From Caldisericia bacterium (GTDB lineage Bacteria > Caldisericota > Caldisericia > JAAYUI01), in the NCBI GenBank assembly GCA_017992475.1, contig JAGOOO010000003.1, forward strand, positions 1 through 64,000: a stretch of 64,000 nt of DNA, in the 5' to 3' direction. Of the stretch, positions 53,479 to 61,623 are shown in pieces; positions within the stretch are counted from its first letter, which is position 1, and every line of letters begins with the position of its first letter. The notes below the pieces were generated by a model. That model saw only the letters and a program-made list of their open reading frames with translations, was not told where the DNA came from and made no database searches. The position numbers and the translations under genes were made by a program.

Positions 53479-54353
53479 CAAAGGGCTTCTACAGGCCCCA
53501 GGGCCAGCGCTCAATTGAAGTGGTCTCAAATCTTGGCATCCTCGTGCCGACAGTCTGGGAGTTATTTAATGACAAGGCCAAACTTGCCAGGGCTTGGGGT
53601 GAGGGCCTGGAAATTTCAACAATTGAAGGCTGTGAAGGGCAAATATGGGGCCTTGAACCAAGTTTCTCGGCCTCGTGGCATATAGAAACCCAGGAATCCA
53701 GGCAGTATGAGAGCCTGAAGGCAATTTTTGAGGGCAATCCGTGGCACCACAGGCCTGACCTCTTCGAGTTAGCCGTACAGTTCGAATTTGGGGAGATATG
53801 CAAGCTCAAATTGTCAGGGTTTGATCTGACGCACACCGGGGACGCCCCCCTGCTTTCCGCCTCATCATGGGCCTACACAAAAATGGCCATGTTGACAAAG
53901 TTTTTTGGAAAAGAGCCTGAAAAATGTGTTTCTGGCACAAGATCAATCGAGGCATCAACAATTATAAAGGCGACACCAGACACTCTCAGGTCGATGCTTT
54001 TGCGTGCCGATGAGGCCGTGAAGTGGCTTGCCGACATGGTCCAGATTGAAGCCAGGGAGAGCGGCCAGTTCCAGATTGCATGGCAGAGGCCATGGGGAAA
54101 TATTTTGCTTCATGGGGTTGTTTCTGAATTTGAAAGCGACAGGATAACGCTTGTTGCAAAAGACAATCCTTTCTCACCAGCATCTCCGCTTTCCTTAAGG
54201 TTCTCCTTTTTCCAAGAGGGCGAGAACACAAAATTATCGGTTGTCTTTGATGGTTTTGATGTGCAGCCCTGGGCATCATTTTCGGTGCTTCTATTTTCTG
54301 AGATTGCCCAAGTTTCGCTTGCAGGACTCGGTTTGATTGTCAGTGAACAGTAG
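53475..54353 (+). CDS. Two-domain SRPBCC/START-like protein
   Basis: The 292-aa soluble protein looks like two SRPBCC halves: residues 10-150 (LVPTVWELFNDKAKLARAWG) and 160-292 (KATPDTLRSMLLRADEAVKW; VVFDGFDVQPWASFSVLLFS), each with a long C-terminal helix. Such folds bind hydrophobic ligands in a deep pocket. It is coupled to the transglutaminase-like gene by a 4-bp overlap. The family assignment rests on pattern only. Confidence 0.5.
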   Translation: MTKGFYRPQGQRSIEVVSNLGILVPTVWELFNDKAKLARAWGEGLEISTIEGCEGQIWGLEPSFSASWHIETQESRQYESLKAIFEGNPWHHRPDLFELAVQFEFGEICKLKLSGFDLTHTGDAPLLSASSWAYTKMAMLTKFFGKEPEKCVSGTRSIEASTIIKATPDTLRSMLLRADEAVKWLADMVQIEARESGQFQIAWQRPWGNILLHGVVSEFESDRITLVAKDNPFSPASPLSLRFSFFQEGENTKLSVVFDGFDVQPWASFSVLLFSEIAQVSLAGLGLIVSEQ

Positions 54354-54365
54354 ATATTGATAAAA

Positions 54366-55646
54366 TCAGGGCTTGCCTGCCCAGACCACTACATATCTTT
54401 CCCCAAATTTCTTGATGAAGGCCGAAAGGCCCTCGCAGAACCTGTGTTCGATGTATCCATTTCCGGCATCAAGCCATGTCCCGTCTGAATCATAAAAGCT
54501 GGCATTTGCAATTTCTTCTGGTATCTCAAGCTTGCTTCCATCGGGAAGGACCGTGATTGTCTTTGATAGGCCATTCGAAAACGTCATTTTCAGGGCCACC
54601 GAGCCAGAATACTTTATGGCGGTTATGTTTGTAGGAAAGCGCTTCAGGGGTTCAAAGAATTTTGCCTGCCCGGAAGTGGTATCAAAAACAGCAATTGAGT
54701 AGCCAGTTTCTGTGGCAAGCGCTGCTGCAACAAGGCCATTTCCGAGAAAACAGACTGGTGAGGCCTGTTTTTTTATGTGGTTGAAAACACCAAGCCCGTA
54801 TTCGCCTTCCCAGAGGATTTTTGTTTTGGTGCCATCATCAAGGAGCAGTTTTTGCCTTCCCTGATCGTCAACGTAGGTGTAAACAATATTTACACCCATT
54901 GATTTTCCGAGGAATCTTGCTTTTCCAGTGTAGCTTGCAATTTCTTTTGTTCCGGAGAAAAGGGTGAATTTACTGCCATCATTTTTTGGGGTGACGGTTT
55001 CCTGTTTGGTCTCGCCTGTCAATTGCTGTGGTTTTACTGATGGTTTTTTCCAGCCGTCTTCAATGAGGGAAAGCGAGATGGCCGGGTCAGCATTCAGCCT
55101 TAAATAGACAGCCCCGTACGCTTCGCCATTTTTCAATACCACTAGACCTGAGAGATGGTTGTAGTCTCCCGGGACACCGGAAATCCTGCACATCTTTTCC
55201 CAGTCACCTTGTATTGGTGTTGTCTCCAGATCAAGCTCTTTGCCGATTTTGCCAGTTAATGGATCATAAACATAGAGAAAGCTGTTTGTCGATTTTGGGG
55301 AAGTCCTTATCCTGACGGCCTTGTCTACCAGAACGGGTTTTATTGAGTCTGATTCAACAGGTTCTTTTGAGAGGCTGATTACAAATCTGTCTCCCTGCCC
55401 TTTTTTGTACAGGATTTCTTCCTGTGCTGGCAGGTACCCCGTTACCTTTGCTTCTATCTTGTGGACACCTTCTTCAAGCTCAAGCTGTGCTGGAGAAGTA
55501 TATTCCTTGCCTTCAAAGATGATTGTTCCACCCTTTGGGTTTGTCTCTATGGTAACTGCCCCGCCGCCACAGCCTGCAAGAAACAGTATGGCGAGGATTA
55601 TCGCCGGGAATTTATTTAGCAAAGAGCGATAGGAGAAGGCTGTCAT
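54366..55646 (-). CDS. PEGA-domain lipoprotein
   Basis: The 426-aa protein has lipobox LFLAGC. Next comes a PEGA-type domain (VTIETNPKGGTIIFEGKEY; LELEEGVHKIEAKVTGYLPA), known in surface lipoproteins. A C-terminal beta-rich domain carries repeated propeller-like strands. The ATG at 55646 overlaps the 3' end of the upstream lipoprotein gene by 35 bp. An internal TTG at 55622 is an alternative start, lying just before that gene's stop. It is the last gene of the lipoprotein cluster. Confidence 0.75.
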   Translation of the reverse strand: MTAFSYRSLLNKFPAIILAILFLAGCGGGAVTIETNPKGGTIIFEGKEYTSPAQLELEEGVHKIEAKVTGYLPAQEEILYKKGQGDRFVISLSKEPVESDSIKPVLVDKAVRIRTSPKSTNSFLYVYDPLTGKIGKELDLETTPIQGDWEKMCRISGVPGDYNHLSGLVVLKNGEAYGAVYLRLNADPAISLSLIEDGWKKPSVKPQQLTGETKQETVTPKNDGSKFTLFSGTKEIASYTGKARFLGKSMGVNIVYTYVDDQGRQKLLLDDGTKTKILWEGEYGLGVFNHIKKQASPVCFLGNGLVAAALATETGYSIAVFDTTSGQAKFFEPLKRFPTNITAIKYSGSVALKMTFSNGLSKTITVLPDGSKLEIPEEIANASFYDSDGTWLDAGNGYIEHRFCEGLSAFIKKFGERYVVVWAGKP

Positions 55647-56655
55647 AATCCTGCTTAAGATCAACACCCTGTTTGTTCTGGACATAGGTTATAGCATAGT
55701 ATTTGTCGTCTTTTGTGTAAACCGTCTGGACCTGTTTTATTCCGCCATCGGAGTAGACAAACTGGTAACCGATGCCTGAGCCAAGCTGTACGGAAACGGG
55801 AGTTGTGCTTCCTTCAATTGAGGAGGTCATTATTTTGGCGATGTTCTCTGCCTTTTCTGTGTTGCCAGTCTGAGTGGCAATCATGATGCTCCCCTGTGTC
55901 TTGTCTGGCGGGAAAAGGGTGATGAGCATGTCCGTTGTTTTTTCTACTGTCCAGTTTTTTGGGAGGATTATCTTGAAATAATCATTTTCGAAAGACTCGC
56001 CAGTTGGGAGCTTGTTCGGAACTTCAACATCTGGTTTGCCTACTGGCTCATTGCCGCCTGTCGGCTTTTTTTCCGGATCGGTAGAGGTTTGCTGGCCAGA
56101 TGGGTTTTGCGGGTCTGTTGTTTTGCCACCGTTTCCTGATGGTGCTTGCTTTTCTATTTTTGTTATTTTTGCAACAAAGCTTGCTGCCATGTTGCTGGCG
56201 GTTTCGATGACCTGATTTTCGTAATCGCCCTGGGTGAGCTGGATGTTATAGACAATGCCATCAAACGGGAACAGGGCTATTACTGATTCCGGATTTTGTG
56301 TTTCAATCCACCATATTTTATTTTTTTCAAGCTCTACTGGTTCATTTTTGATTATTTTGCCTGTCAGTGTCTGGGTAAGCGAGGAAACGAGCTGATTTAT
56401 CGAGCTTGTGTCGCCAGTTTTTGATGAGGCATCGGGGGCGTAAGTTATAGAAAATTCGACATTCTCTGATTTTATAAACACCACGTTGTCTTTCTCTGCC
56501 ACCTGGTATAAAGACGGGTAGGCGATTGAAAGATGGCTGTTTTCAAAGGTTTTGTCCAGCGCAGGCGCAGATTTGCCGCACGAAGAAAGCATGACGCAGA
56601 CTGATATAAAGACCAAAGCGGGTGTGTTATGTAATCTTCTTGATATGTTCATCAT
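55612..56655 (-). CDS. Two-domain PsbP-like lipoprotein, paralogue 1
   Basis: The 347-aa protein has lipobox VMLSSC. Two ~140-residue domains begin FENSHLSIAYPSLYQV and FENDYFKIILPKNWTV, joined by a Pro/Gly/Thr-rich linker (residues ~180-225). Each domain matches the PsbP/Mog1-like pattern (F-x-I-x-P, a W or Y, then helix and strands). GGAGA precedes the ATG. A TTGACA promoter is upstream. It forms an operon with the overlapping PEGA gene. Confidence 0.75.
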   Translation of the reverse strand: MMNISRRLHNTPALVFISVCVMLSSCGKSAPALDKTFENSHLSIAYPSLYQVAEKDNVVFIKSENVEFSITYAPDASSKTGDTSSINQLVSSLTQTLTGKIIKNEPVELEKNKIWWIETQNPESVIALFPFDGIVYNIQLTQGDYENQVIETASNMAASFVAKITKIEKQAPSGNGGKTTDPQNPSGQQTSTDPEKKPTGGNEPVGKPDVEVPNKLPTGESFENDYFKIILPKNWTVEKTTDMLITLFPPDKTQGSIMIATQTGNTEKAENIAKIMTSSIEGSTTPVSVQLGSGIGYQFVYSDGGIKQVQTVYTKDDKYYAITYVQNKQGVDLKQDYDSLLLSLFAK

Positions 56656-56671
56656 TGTTCTCCAAGAGACC

Positions 56672-56700
56672 TATTTTGCAATCATAGCTATATATGTCAA
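56672..56700 (-). promoter_or_regulatory. Promoter of the paralogue-1 lipoprotein operon
   Basis: Perfect TTGACA on the minus strand, then AAAATA after 17 bases (or CAAAAT after 16). Confidence 0.6.
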
Positions 56701-56783
56701 CATCGTATTTTATCCAAACAATTAAGTGATGGTTTAGTCGCATCAATACATCATACATCCCATATCGTGATTTTTATCCATAA

Positions 56784-56813
56784 AAAATGCCCCCTCAAAA
56801 GAGAGGGCATTTT
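56784..56813 (-). terminator. Terminator after paralogue 2
   Basis: AAAATGCCC-CTC pairs with GAG-GGGCATTTT around AAAA with one mismatch. The minus strand continues in a T-run. Confidence 0.85.
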
Positions 56814-56835
56814 GTTGCAGCAGGGAAATTGTGGC

Positions 56836-57789
56836 CTAGTTTGTTTTTATAGTTTCAAGCATCTTTTGTATGTCGCTTGAGAGACCATCCTGGATCATTA
56901 TCACTATCATGATGTTGTTTTTTTCTCCAACAAGGTCGGTCATAGCGGTTCTGCCATCCATTGTCAAAAAATCAATCCTGTCATATTCGATTTCACCAAT
57001 TTTTTCGGTTGATTCTTTTACCTTCAAATCAGCACTTTGCTTAAGGCCTTCTCTTAAGCTTTTTGTATAGTCGTCCTTTTTCATTCCTTGGCGATCAAGT
57101 ATCACCATCGAGAACGTTCTGTTGGCCGCATTTGTTAATGTTATTGTACTGGTGAGTTTTTCATATTTGGAAGTCCAACCCTCAAGCGGTGTGATTGTAA
57201 TTTTTTCTGCCACAAGCGGCTGGCCAAATTTTGTCTCTTCGGTTTTTGGAGTGGTTTCGGTGTCCTTTTTTTCAGGCTCTTTTTTTGTGAAGTAGTCAGG
57301 TTTTGTTATCTTGAAGGACTCAATGGCCATTTTTACAAGATCGAGCTTCTCCTGCCCTTCGACCTCCGCGCCAACACCAACCATGAGGACGGCCTTGTCG
57401 ACGGCCGTAATGAACATAAACCCGCCCTTTTCTTCCTTCTTGCTCTTTGCCAAGAGCCAGACACCCTTCTGGCCATTTATTTCCTTCTCCTCGGTTGAGA
57501 GGTCGAAGTCCTCGTTTCCACCAAGCTCTTTGAGGAGCTGGTCTGAATATGTCTTGATCTCGGCAACATCATTTGCTTTTATTTGCTCGTTTGGAACGGA
57601 CTCGATCATTATTCCAACGCCGTCCCCACTGATTGTTGTCAGAGACGGATTTTCCTCGACCTTCCAGGAACCCGGGTGGCTTATGCTGAAATAGGGCCCT
57701 TCATAAGTTTCGTCCAGTGTGGTTTTTCCGCATGAAATAAGGGTCAACCCTATGATGACTGTCAGCAGAATGTTTTGGAGTTTTTTCAT
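56836..57789 (-). CDS. Two-domain PsbP-like lipoprotein, paralogue 2
   Basis: The 317-aa protein has lipobox LTLISC. Domain 1 begins YEGPYFSISHPGSWKVEE. A charged linker (KKEPEKKDTETTPKTEE) leads to domain 2 (LVAEKITITPLEGWTSKY). The pattern F/I-x-I-x-P-x-x-W is shared with the neighbours. AAGGAGA precedes the ATG. Twelve bases separate it from paralogue 3, so they are co-transcribed and end at the terminator at 56784. Confidence 0.75.
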   Translation of the reverse strand: MKKLQNILLTVIIGLTLISCGKTTLDETYEGPYFSISHPGSWKVEENPSLTTISGDGVGIMIESVPNEQIKANDVAEIKTYSDQLLKELGGNEDFDLSTEEKEINGQKGVWLLAKSKKEEKGGFMFITAVDKAVLMVGVGAEVEGQEKLDLVKMAIESFKITKPDYFTKKEPEKKDTETTPKTEETKFGQPLVAEKITITPLEGWTSKYEKLTSTITLTNAANRTFSMVILDRQGMKKDDYTKSLREGLKQSADLKVKESTEKIGEIEYDRIDFLTMDGRTAMTDLVGEKNNIMIVIMIQDGLSSDIQKMLETIKTN

Positions 57790-57801
57790 TTTTTTCTCTC
57801 C

Positions 57802-58755
57802 TTATTTTTTTATCTTGATGCTTTCAAGCATCGTTTCGATGTCTCCGCTTAATTCCCCTGCAATCAGGGCTTTTATTATCTTGCCATCTTTTTCGCCAAC
57901 AATATACATAAGTGGGGCACCGTCTTTTTTTGCTGGCAAATCATACCTGTAATACATCATTTCGGCAAACTTGAACGGTTTTGGGCCAGCGACCTTGTCT
58001 TTGTTTACCATTGCATTTTTGAATGATTCCAGGAACTCCTCCAGTGCCATTTGCCCTTTGTCCATGATCCCAACCTCTATGTTTGGTGCGTAGGGTGTCT
58101 GTTTTGCTTTTGTGCTGTCAGGAAGCAGGCGCAACCTGACATTGCTGTTTTTCAGGTCTTTTTCCCCTGCCCACTCTTTTGCTGGTGTTATAGAGAATGT
58201 CTCAGTTTCGATTGTCTTTGATGATCCATTGACATTGTAATTCTTGGCGAAATCTTCCACCCTGTTTTTGAAATAACCCTCGTCCTTGATCCTGAAGCTT
58301 TCGGCAATTCTTCTGGCTTTGTCCATGCCGGTTTTAAGATTAACTGGTTGTGCCAGGCCCACCCACACAACGACATTTTGTATTGGTACATACATTATCA
58401 AGCCGCCTGTGCCCTGGTTTTTGTTTTCAACTTCAACCCAGATACATGGAATCGAGCCGCATTTGCTTTCCCTTTCGGTCACGGTGTTTGATGTATCTTT
58501 GCTCATGCTCTCCACGAGTTGTTTTGCAGATTGTCTTGCGACCTCAATCTTCTCGGTGTTTGAATAGTCCATGTTTGGCTGGACTTTCATAAATATTTCA
58601 TCATCAAAAACCATGAATGTATCACCCTCGGCAAGAGTTTTCATGCCCTGGTCATATTCTATCTCGAACCATCCGCCATCATGTTTTGTGGGTGGTTGTC
58701 CGCCACAGGAAATGGCAAAGAGGGCCAACAGCAAAAAAGCAACAAGTTTCTTCAT
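57802..58755 (-). CDS. Two-domain PsbP-like lipoprotein, paralogue 3
   Basis: The 317-aa protein has lipobox LFAISC. Domain 1 begins HDGGWFEIEYDQGMKTLA, with a short GSIPCIWVEVEN core. Domain 2 begins IETETFSITPAKEWAGEK. It is the same length as paralogue 2. GGAGG precedes the ATG. It is the first gene of a two-gene operon with a TTGACA promoter. Confidence 0.75.
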   Translation of the reverse strand: MKKLVAFLLLALFAISCGGQPPTKHDGGWFEIEYDQGMKTLAEGDTFMVFDDEIFMKVQPNMDYSNTEKIEVARQSAKQLVESMSKDTSNTVTERESKCGSIPCIWVEVENKNQGTGGLIMYVPIQNVVVWVGLAQPVNLKTGMDKARRIAESFRIKDEGYFKNRVEDFAKNYNVNGSSKTIETETFSITPAKEWAGEKDLKNSNVRLRLLPDSTKAKQTPYAPNIEVGIMDKGQMALEEFLESFKNAMVNKDKVAGPKPFKFAEMMYYRYDLPAKKDGAPLMYIVGEKDGKIIKALIAGELSGDIETMLESIKIKK

Positions 58756-58773
58756 TCAAATTCCTCCGCATAA

Positions 58774-58801
58774 AAAGTAGTCCCAAAAATTGGCTTGTCA
58801 A
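58774..58801 (-). promoter_or_regulatory. Promoter of paralogues 3 and 2
   Basis: TTGACA, 16 bases and TACTTT on the minus strand, followed by GGAGG and the ATG at 58755. Confidence 0.65.
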
Positions 58802-58813
58802 AGGTCATTAAAA

Positions 58814-58847
58814 CAAAAAAACCGGCTGTTTTGAGCCGGTTTTTTTG
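58814..58847 (-). terminator. Terminator after paralogue 4
   Basis: AACCGGCT and AGCCGGTT around a six-base loop with long A- and T-runs on both sides. Confidence 0.92.
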
Positions 58848-58867
58848 TTGGTTCTTTAAAATGGTTC

Positions 58868-59461
58868 TTACTTTGTTTCGACTGAATTGAGCATTCCTTC
58901 GATTTCGGCATCAATATCGGTGCCATTAAGGCTAATATTGATAACCTGGTTACCCTTAATTCCGAAAAGACTTATTGCTTTGTTGTTTTCTACGCTGAAA
59001 GTAAGTGTAGTGTAGTCAATGCCTGCGTAGGAAGCTTTACCTTCTTCAATTGAAGTTGCCTTGCTTTCGACCAGATTTTTTTTCATTTGTTCAACAAAAT
59101 CTTCTATCTTGACAGGGATTTCTCCGGTTTTAACACTTGTTACGGTAATTGCCTTCCCATCATCACTCATAAGCGATATTATGTCTATATCACCATTCTG
59201 CTGATCCTTTGGTGCTTCGGGAGTATTGTTTTTCCAACCCTCGGCAATGCCAATTTTGAGTAGCTTGGTCTCGGCATAGTTGGCAAATGTTGCGGCCGGG
59301 GTCTGTTCGTTGTTCTGGCTTCCGGTCTGGTTCTCTGTCTGTTCTATGTTCTGGCCTTCGTCGGCTGGCTTTGTGCCCTCGTCATTTGATCCGCCACCGC
59401 AGGATGCGAAAACGGCAACGCCAAGCACCAGTATGATAAAAGTTGCGAAAAATTTCTTCAA
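58868..59461 (-). CDS. Single-domain PsbP-like lipoprotein, paralogue 4
   Basis: The 197-aa protein starts at a TTG codon with GAGGAG seven bases upstream; KKFFATFIILVLGV follows. Its lipobox is AVFASC. A Glu/Asn/Gln-rich linker (residues 24-54) precedes one domain (TKLLKIGIAEGWKN...; YAGIDYTTLTFSVENNK). It resembles the second domains of its neighbours. It is a monocistronic unit with its own promoter and terminator. Confidence 0.75.
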   Translation of the reverse strand: MKKFFATFIILVLGVAVFASCGGGSNDEGTKPADEGQNIEQTENQTGSQNNEQTPAATFANYAETKLLKIGIAEGWKNNTPEAPKDQQNGDIDIISLMSDDGKAITVTSVKTGEIPVKIEDFVEQMKKNLVESKATSIEEGKASYAGIDYTTLTFSVENNKAISLFGIKGNQVINISLNGTDIDAEIEGMLNSVETK

Positions 59462-59506
59462 GTTGAGACTCCTCTCTGTCCTTTTGGGATTTTCAAAAGC
59501 ACATAC

Positions 59507-59534
59507 ATCATATGAAGCGAATTTGTTCTTTCAA
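59507..59534 (-). promoter_or_regulatory. Promoter of paralogue 4
   Basis: TTGAAA, 16 bases and TATGAT on the minus strand. Confidence 0.6.
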
Positions 59535-59576
59535 GACGTTAAAAGCTTAATAAAATCTCAACAAAATAGTAATGAG

Positions 59577-60524
59577 TCATGGATGCTTGAAAGACATGCT
59601 TCCAATTATTTTTTCGGCGATCCTGGAGGGTTTTCCATTAAAAGATGTTGAAGACAGAAGAAAAACCTTTCCTTTTTGCCCCGAGAACATCGAAACCATT
59701 TTGGTCTGCCCGACTGAGTACTCGAACATCCAGTAGTCGTTCCCTCCGATCCTTGTTTTCTGGATTGTACCGCCTGAAAGTGATGATGACATTGACTGGC
59801 AGGCACTTTTAGGGTCCCTGTTTTCTCCAAAGACCGTTACCGTAAAACCCTGGTCGAATTTTGCAATGTCTTTTGGACAAACAAGCACAACGCCGTCTCC
59901 ACCGGCCTCCCAGCCTGACGGGAGCATCATGGAGAGGTTTTCATTTTCAAAGCGCGTTTCAAGTTTTATTTCTCCCCCATTGCCATTTTGAGATGGTGTT
60001 TCAGAGCCAAGATAGGAGCTGTCTGTTATTCTGAAAGAAATGATCATGTCCGAGGCTGATTTGAAAAATGGCGATTCAGCAACTTTCTCGCCCTCGAAAG
60101 GTTCTTTGAGTGATACCATGGCTATGTTGTTTTTTAGTGGAACGCAAATCCTTTTCCATACGATATTCTCGCCTGTCATATCGATTACGAGGCAGGGTGC
60201 GTCACCAAGTTTTGCCTCTCTAAAGCTGGCTTTTGCCCCAAGCTCGTCTGCCATTTTTTGGGACTGTTCTTTCAAAAAGGCCACTCCCCCAAAATCCCCC
60301 GGCTTGAGGCCTTCTGAAGGCTCTAATTTTACCTCAACAACAAATTTGTCGGTGACTATGCTTGTGAGGTTTCCGACAGGCTCAATTTTTGCGTTTTTTG
60401 GGTAGTCGATCCTGTAGAAGGGACCAAAATATGTTTCAGTGAGAGGCAATGGTTTTTCTTCAGTTCCACAGGAAAGAAGAGTAAGTATTGCACAAAGTGC
60501 CACAAAAATTCTGGTTGTTTTCAT
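59577..60524 (-). CDS. Two-domain PsbP-like lipoprotein, paralogue 5
   Basis: The 315-aa protein has lipobox LTLLSC. Domain 1 begins YFGPFYRIDYPKNAKIEP, very close in pattern to paralogue 2. Domain 2 begins FENENLSMMLPSGWEAGG. GGCGGAG precedes the ATG. It follows paralogue 6 after seven bases, so they are co-transcribed. No terminator hairpin was found after it. Confidence 0.75.
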   Translation of the reverse strand: MKTTRIFVALCAILTLLSCGTEEKPLPLTETYFGPFYRIDYPKNAKIEPVGNLTSIVTDKFVVEVKLEPSEGLKPGDFGGVAFLKEQSQKMADELGAKASFREAKLGDAPCLVIDMTGENIVWKRICVPLKNNIAMVSLKEPFEGEKVAESPFFKSASDMIISFRITDSSYLGSETPSQNGNGGEIKLETRFENENLSMMLPSGWEAGGDGVVLVCPKDIAKFDQGFTVTVFGENRDPKSACQSMSSSLSGGTIQKTRIGGNDYWMFEYSVGQTKMVSMFSGQKGKVFLLSSTSFNGKPSRIAEKIIGSMSFKHP

Positions 60525-60531
60525 CTCCGCC

Positions 60532-61035
60532 TCACTTGAAACGGAAGCTCTTTACTATGAGCCCTGCAAGTCTGGCGTCCTCGGCACTGGCCCCTTTTCC
60601 TGGGAACATCATGCAACTTACCACGGCATTGTCGAGTGGAACCATAAAGGCCTGCATTTTGCCCATGCCAACTTCACCCTCCATCCATAGTGCCTTTTTC
60701 CCGGATATTTCGCGGGTTTCTATTGTTCCCTGCCCTGTTTTTCCTATCGTTTTTTCAAAGGCCTGCGACAGCTCGCCTATGCTTGATATGTCGTTTTCTC
60801 TGGAACCTTCATAGGGGAAGATAGAGAATGGAATTGTAATGGATTTGTCTTTTTTGAAGATGTTGACCCCGCCGCCAACCGAGGAGAGTGTTTCCCACCC
60901 ATCCGGGTAGTAGACCTCGAAAAGATCGCCATCAAACTTGAATTTTAGCTCCTCAGGTATCTGGTTGTCTACTTTTGGGGCGCCGCAGGAGGCCAAAACA
61001 AAGAGGCACAGGCAGGCCAAAAACATTTTTTTCAT
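60532..61035 (-). CDS. Single-domain PsbP-like lipoprotein, paralogue 6
   Basis: The 167-aa protein has lipobox FVLASC. One domain runs from DGDLFEVYYPDGWETLSS to the end. There is no ribosome-binding site. The ATG at 61035 sits seven bases after TATAAT, and the ATG at 61044 overlaps that box, so the later ATG is chosen and the mRNA is probably leaderless. Confidence 0.75.
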   Translation of the reverse strand: MKKMFLACLCLFVLASCGAPKVDNQIPEELKFKFDGDLFEVYYPDGWETLSSVGGGVNIFKKDKSITIPFSIFPYEGSRENDISSIGELSQAFEKTIGKTGQGTIETREISGKKALWMEGEVGMGKMQAFMVPLDNAVVSCMMFPGKGASAEDARLAGLIVKSFRFK

Positions 61036-61042
61036 GTCATGC

Positions 61043-61074
61043 ATTATACACAAAAATGGTGCCGTTTGTTTCAA
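61043..61074 (-). promoter_or_regulatory. Promoter of paralogues 6 and 5, leaderless type
   Basis: Consensus TATAAT on the minus strand at 61048-61043, seven bases before the ATG. The -35 is weak: TTGAAA at 20 bases or GAAACA at 18. Confidence 0.55.
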
Positions 61075-61574
61075 AAAGTTGTTGTTGATCTTACGACCTG
61101 GATGGCCATGTCTGCCGTTTTCTTCAGCGGCATTTTGCTTGTGTAGATTGCTGCCACTTGCGATTCGAGAGGGAAAATTGCCGCATAGAAGACATTTTTT
61201 GCCCCGCTTGAATTGACCGTGATGCATTGCTTGCCACCAATATCTTCTATCTGGGCCTCTTTTTCCTGTTTGAGCCCCTGCGTGATTTTTTGTACTATCG
61301 GGGAGAGGGAGTCGAGGTCGCCTTCCTTCAGTCCCTGGCAGTCAAAGAGTTCAATCTTGATTTCAAAGTCACCCTTTATGGTAGCGCTGCTGTTGCCAAC
61401 AGTTTGCCAGATAAACCCTTTTGGAACGACAATTGAAACAGGACCAATCTGTTCCCTTCGCTCTTCTACCCGGGGAGTGTCTGGTGTGGCGGTTTTTGAG
61501 CATGAAGAGAGGAAAAGAAGTGCCAGCAAAAGTGCAGTGATTGCTTTATGAATGGCCAATTTGTTGCTTCGCAT
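61071..61574 (-). CDS. Single-domain lipoprotein, paralogue 7
   Basis: The 167-aa protein has lipobox LLFLSSC. One domain includes GPVSIVVPKGFIWQTVGN and ends in a helix. It is the most divergent of the seven, and membership rests on pattern, size and position. The start has only a weak AGG upstream. The gene begins 49 bases after the ribulokinase stop and could be read through from it. Confidence 0.65.
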   Translation of the reverse strand: MRSNKLAIHKAITALLLALLFLSSCSKTATPDTPRVEERREQIGPVSIVVPKGFIWQTVGNSSATIKGDFEIKIELFDCQGLKEGDLDSLSPIVQKITQGLKQEKEAQIEDIGGKQCITVNSSGAKNVFYAAIFPLESQVAAIYTSKMPLKKTADMAIQVVRSTTTF

Positions 61575-61623
61575 CGTTGACCTGTTTTTACACCTTTACA
61601 GGGAAACAAACCAGAAAATCTGG

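Noticed and set aside
61044-61227. Longer start for the lipoprotein at 60532-61035
   Set aside because: The extension lies antisense-free but out of phase inside the coding region of the upstream gene, and would bury the lipoprotein signal.
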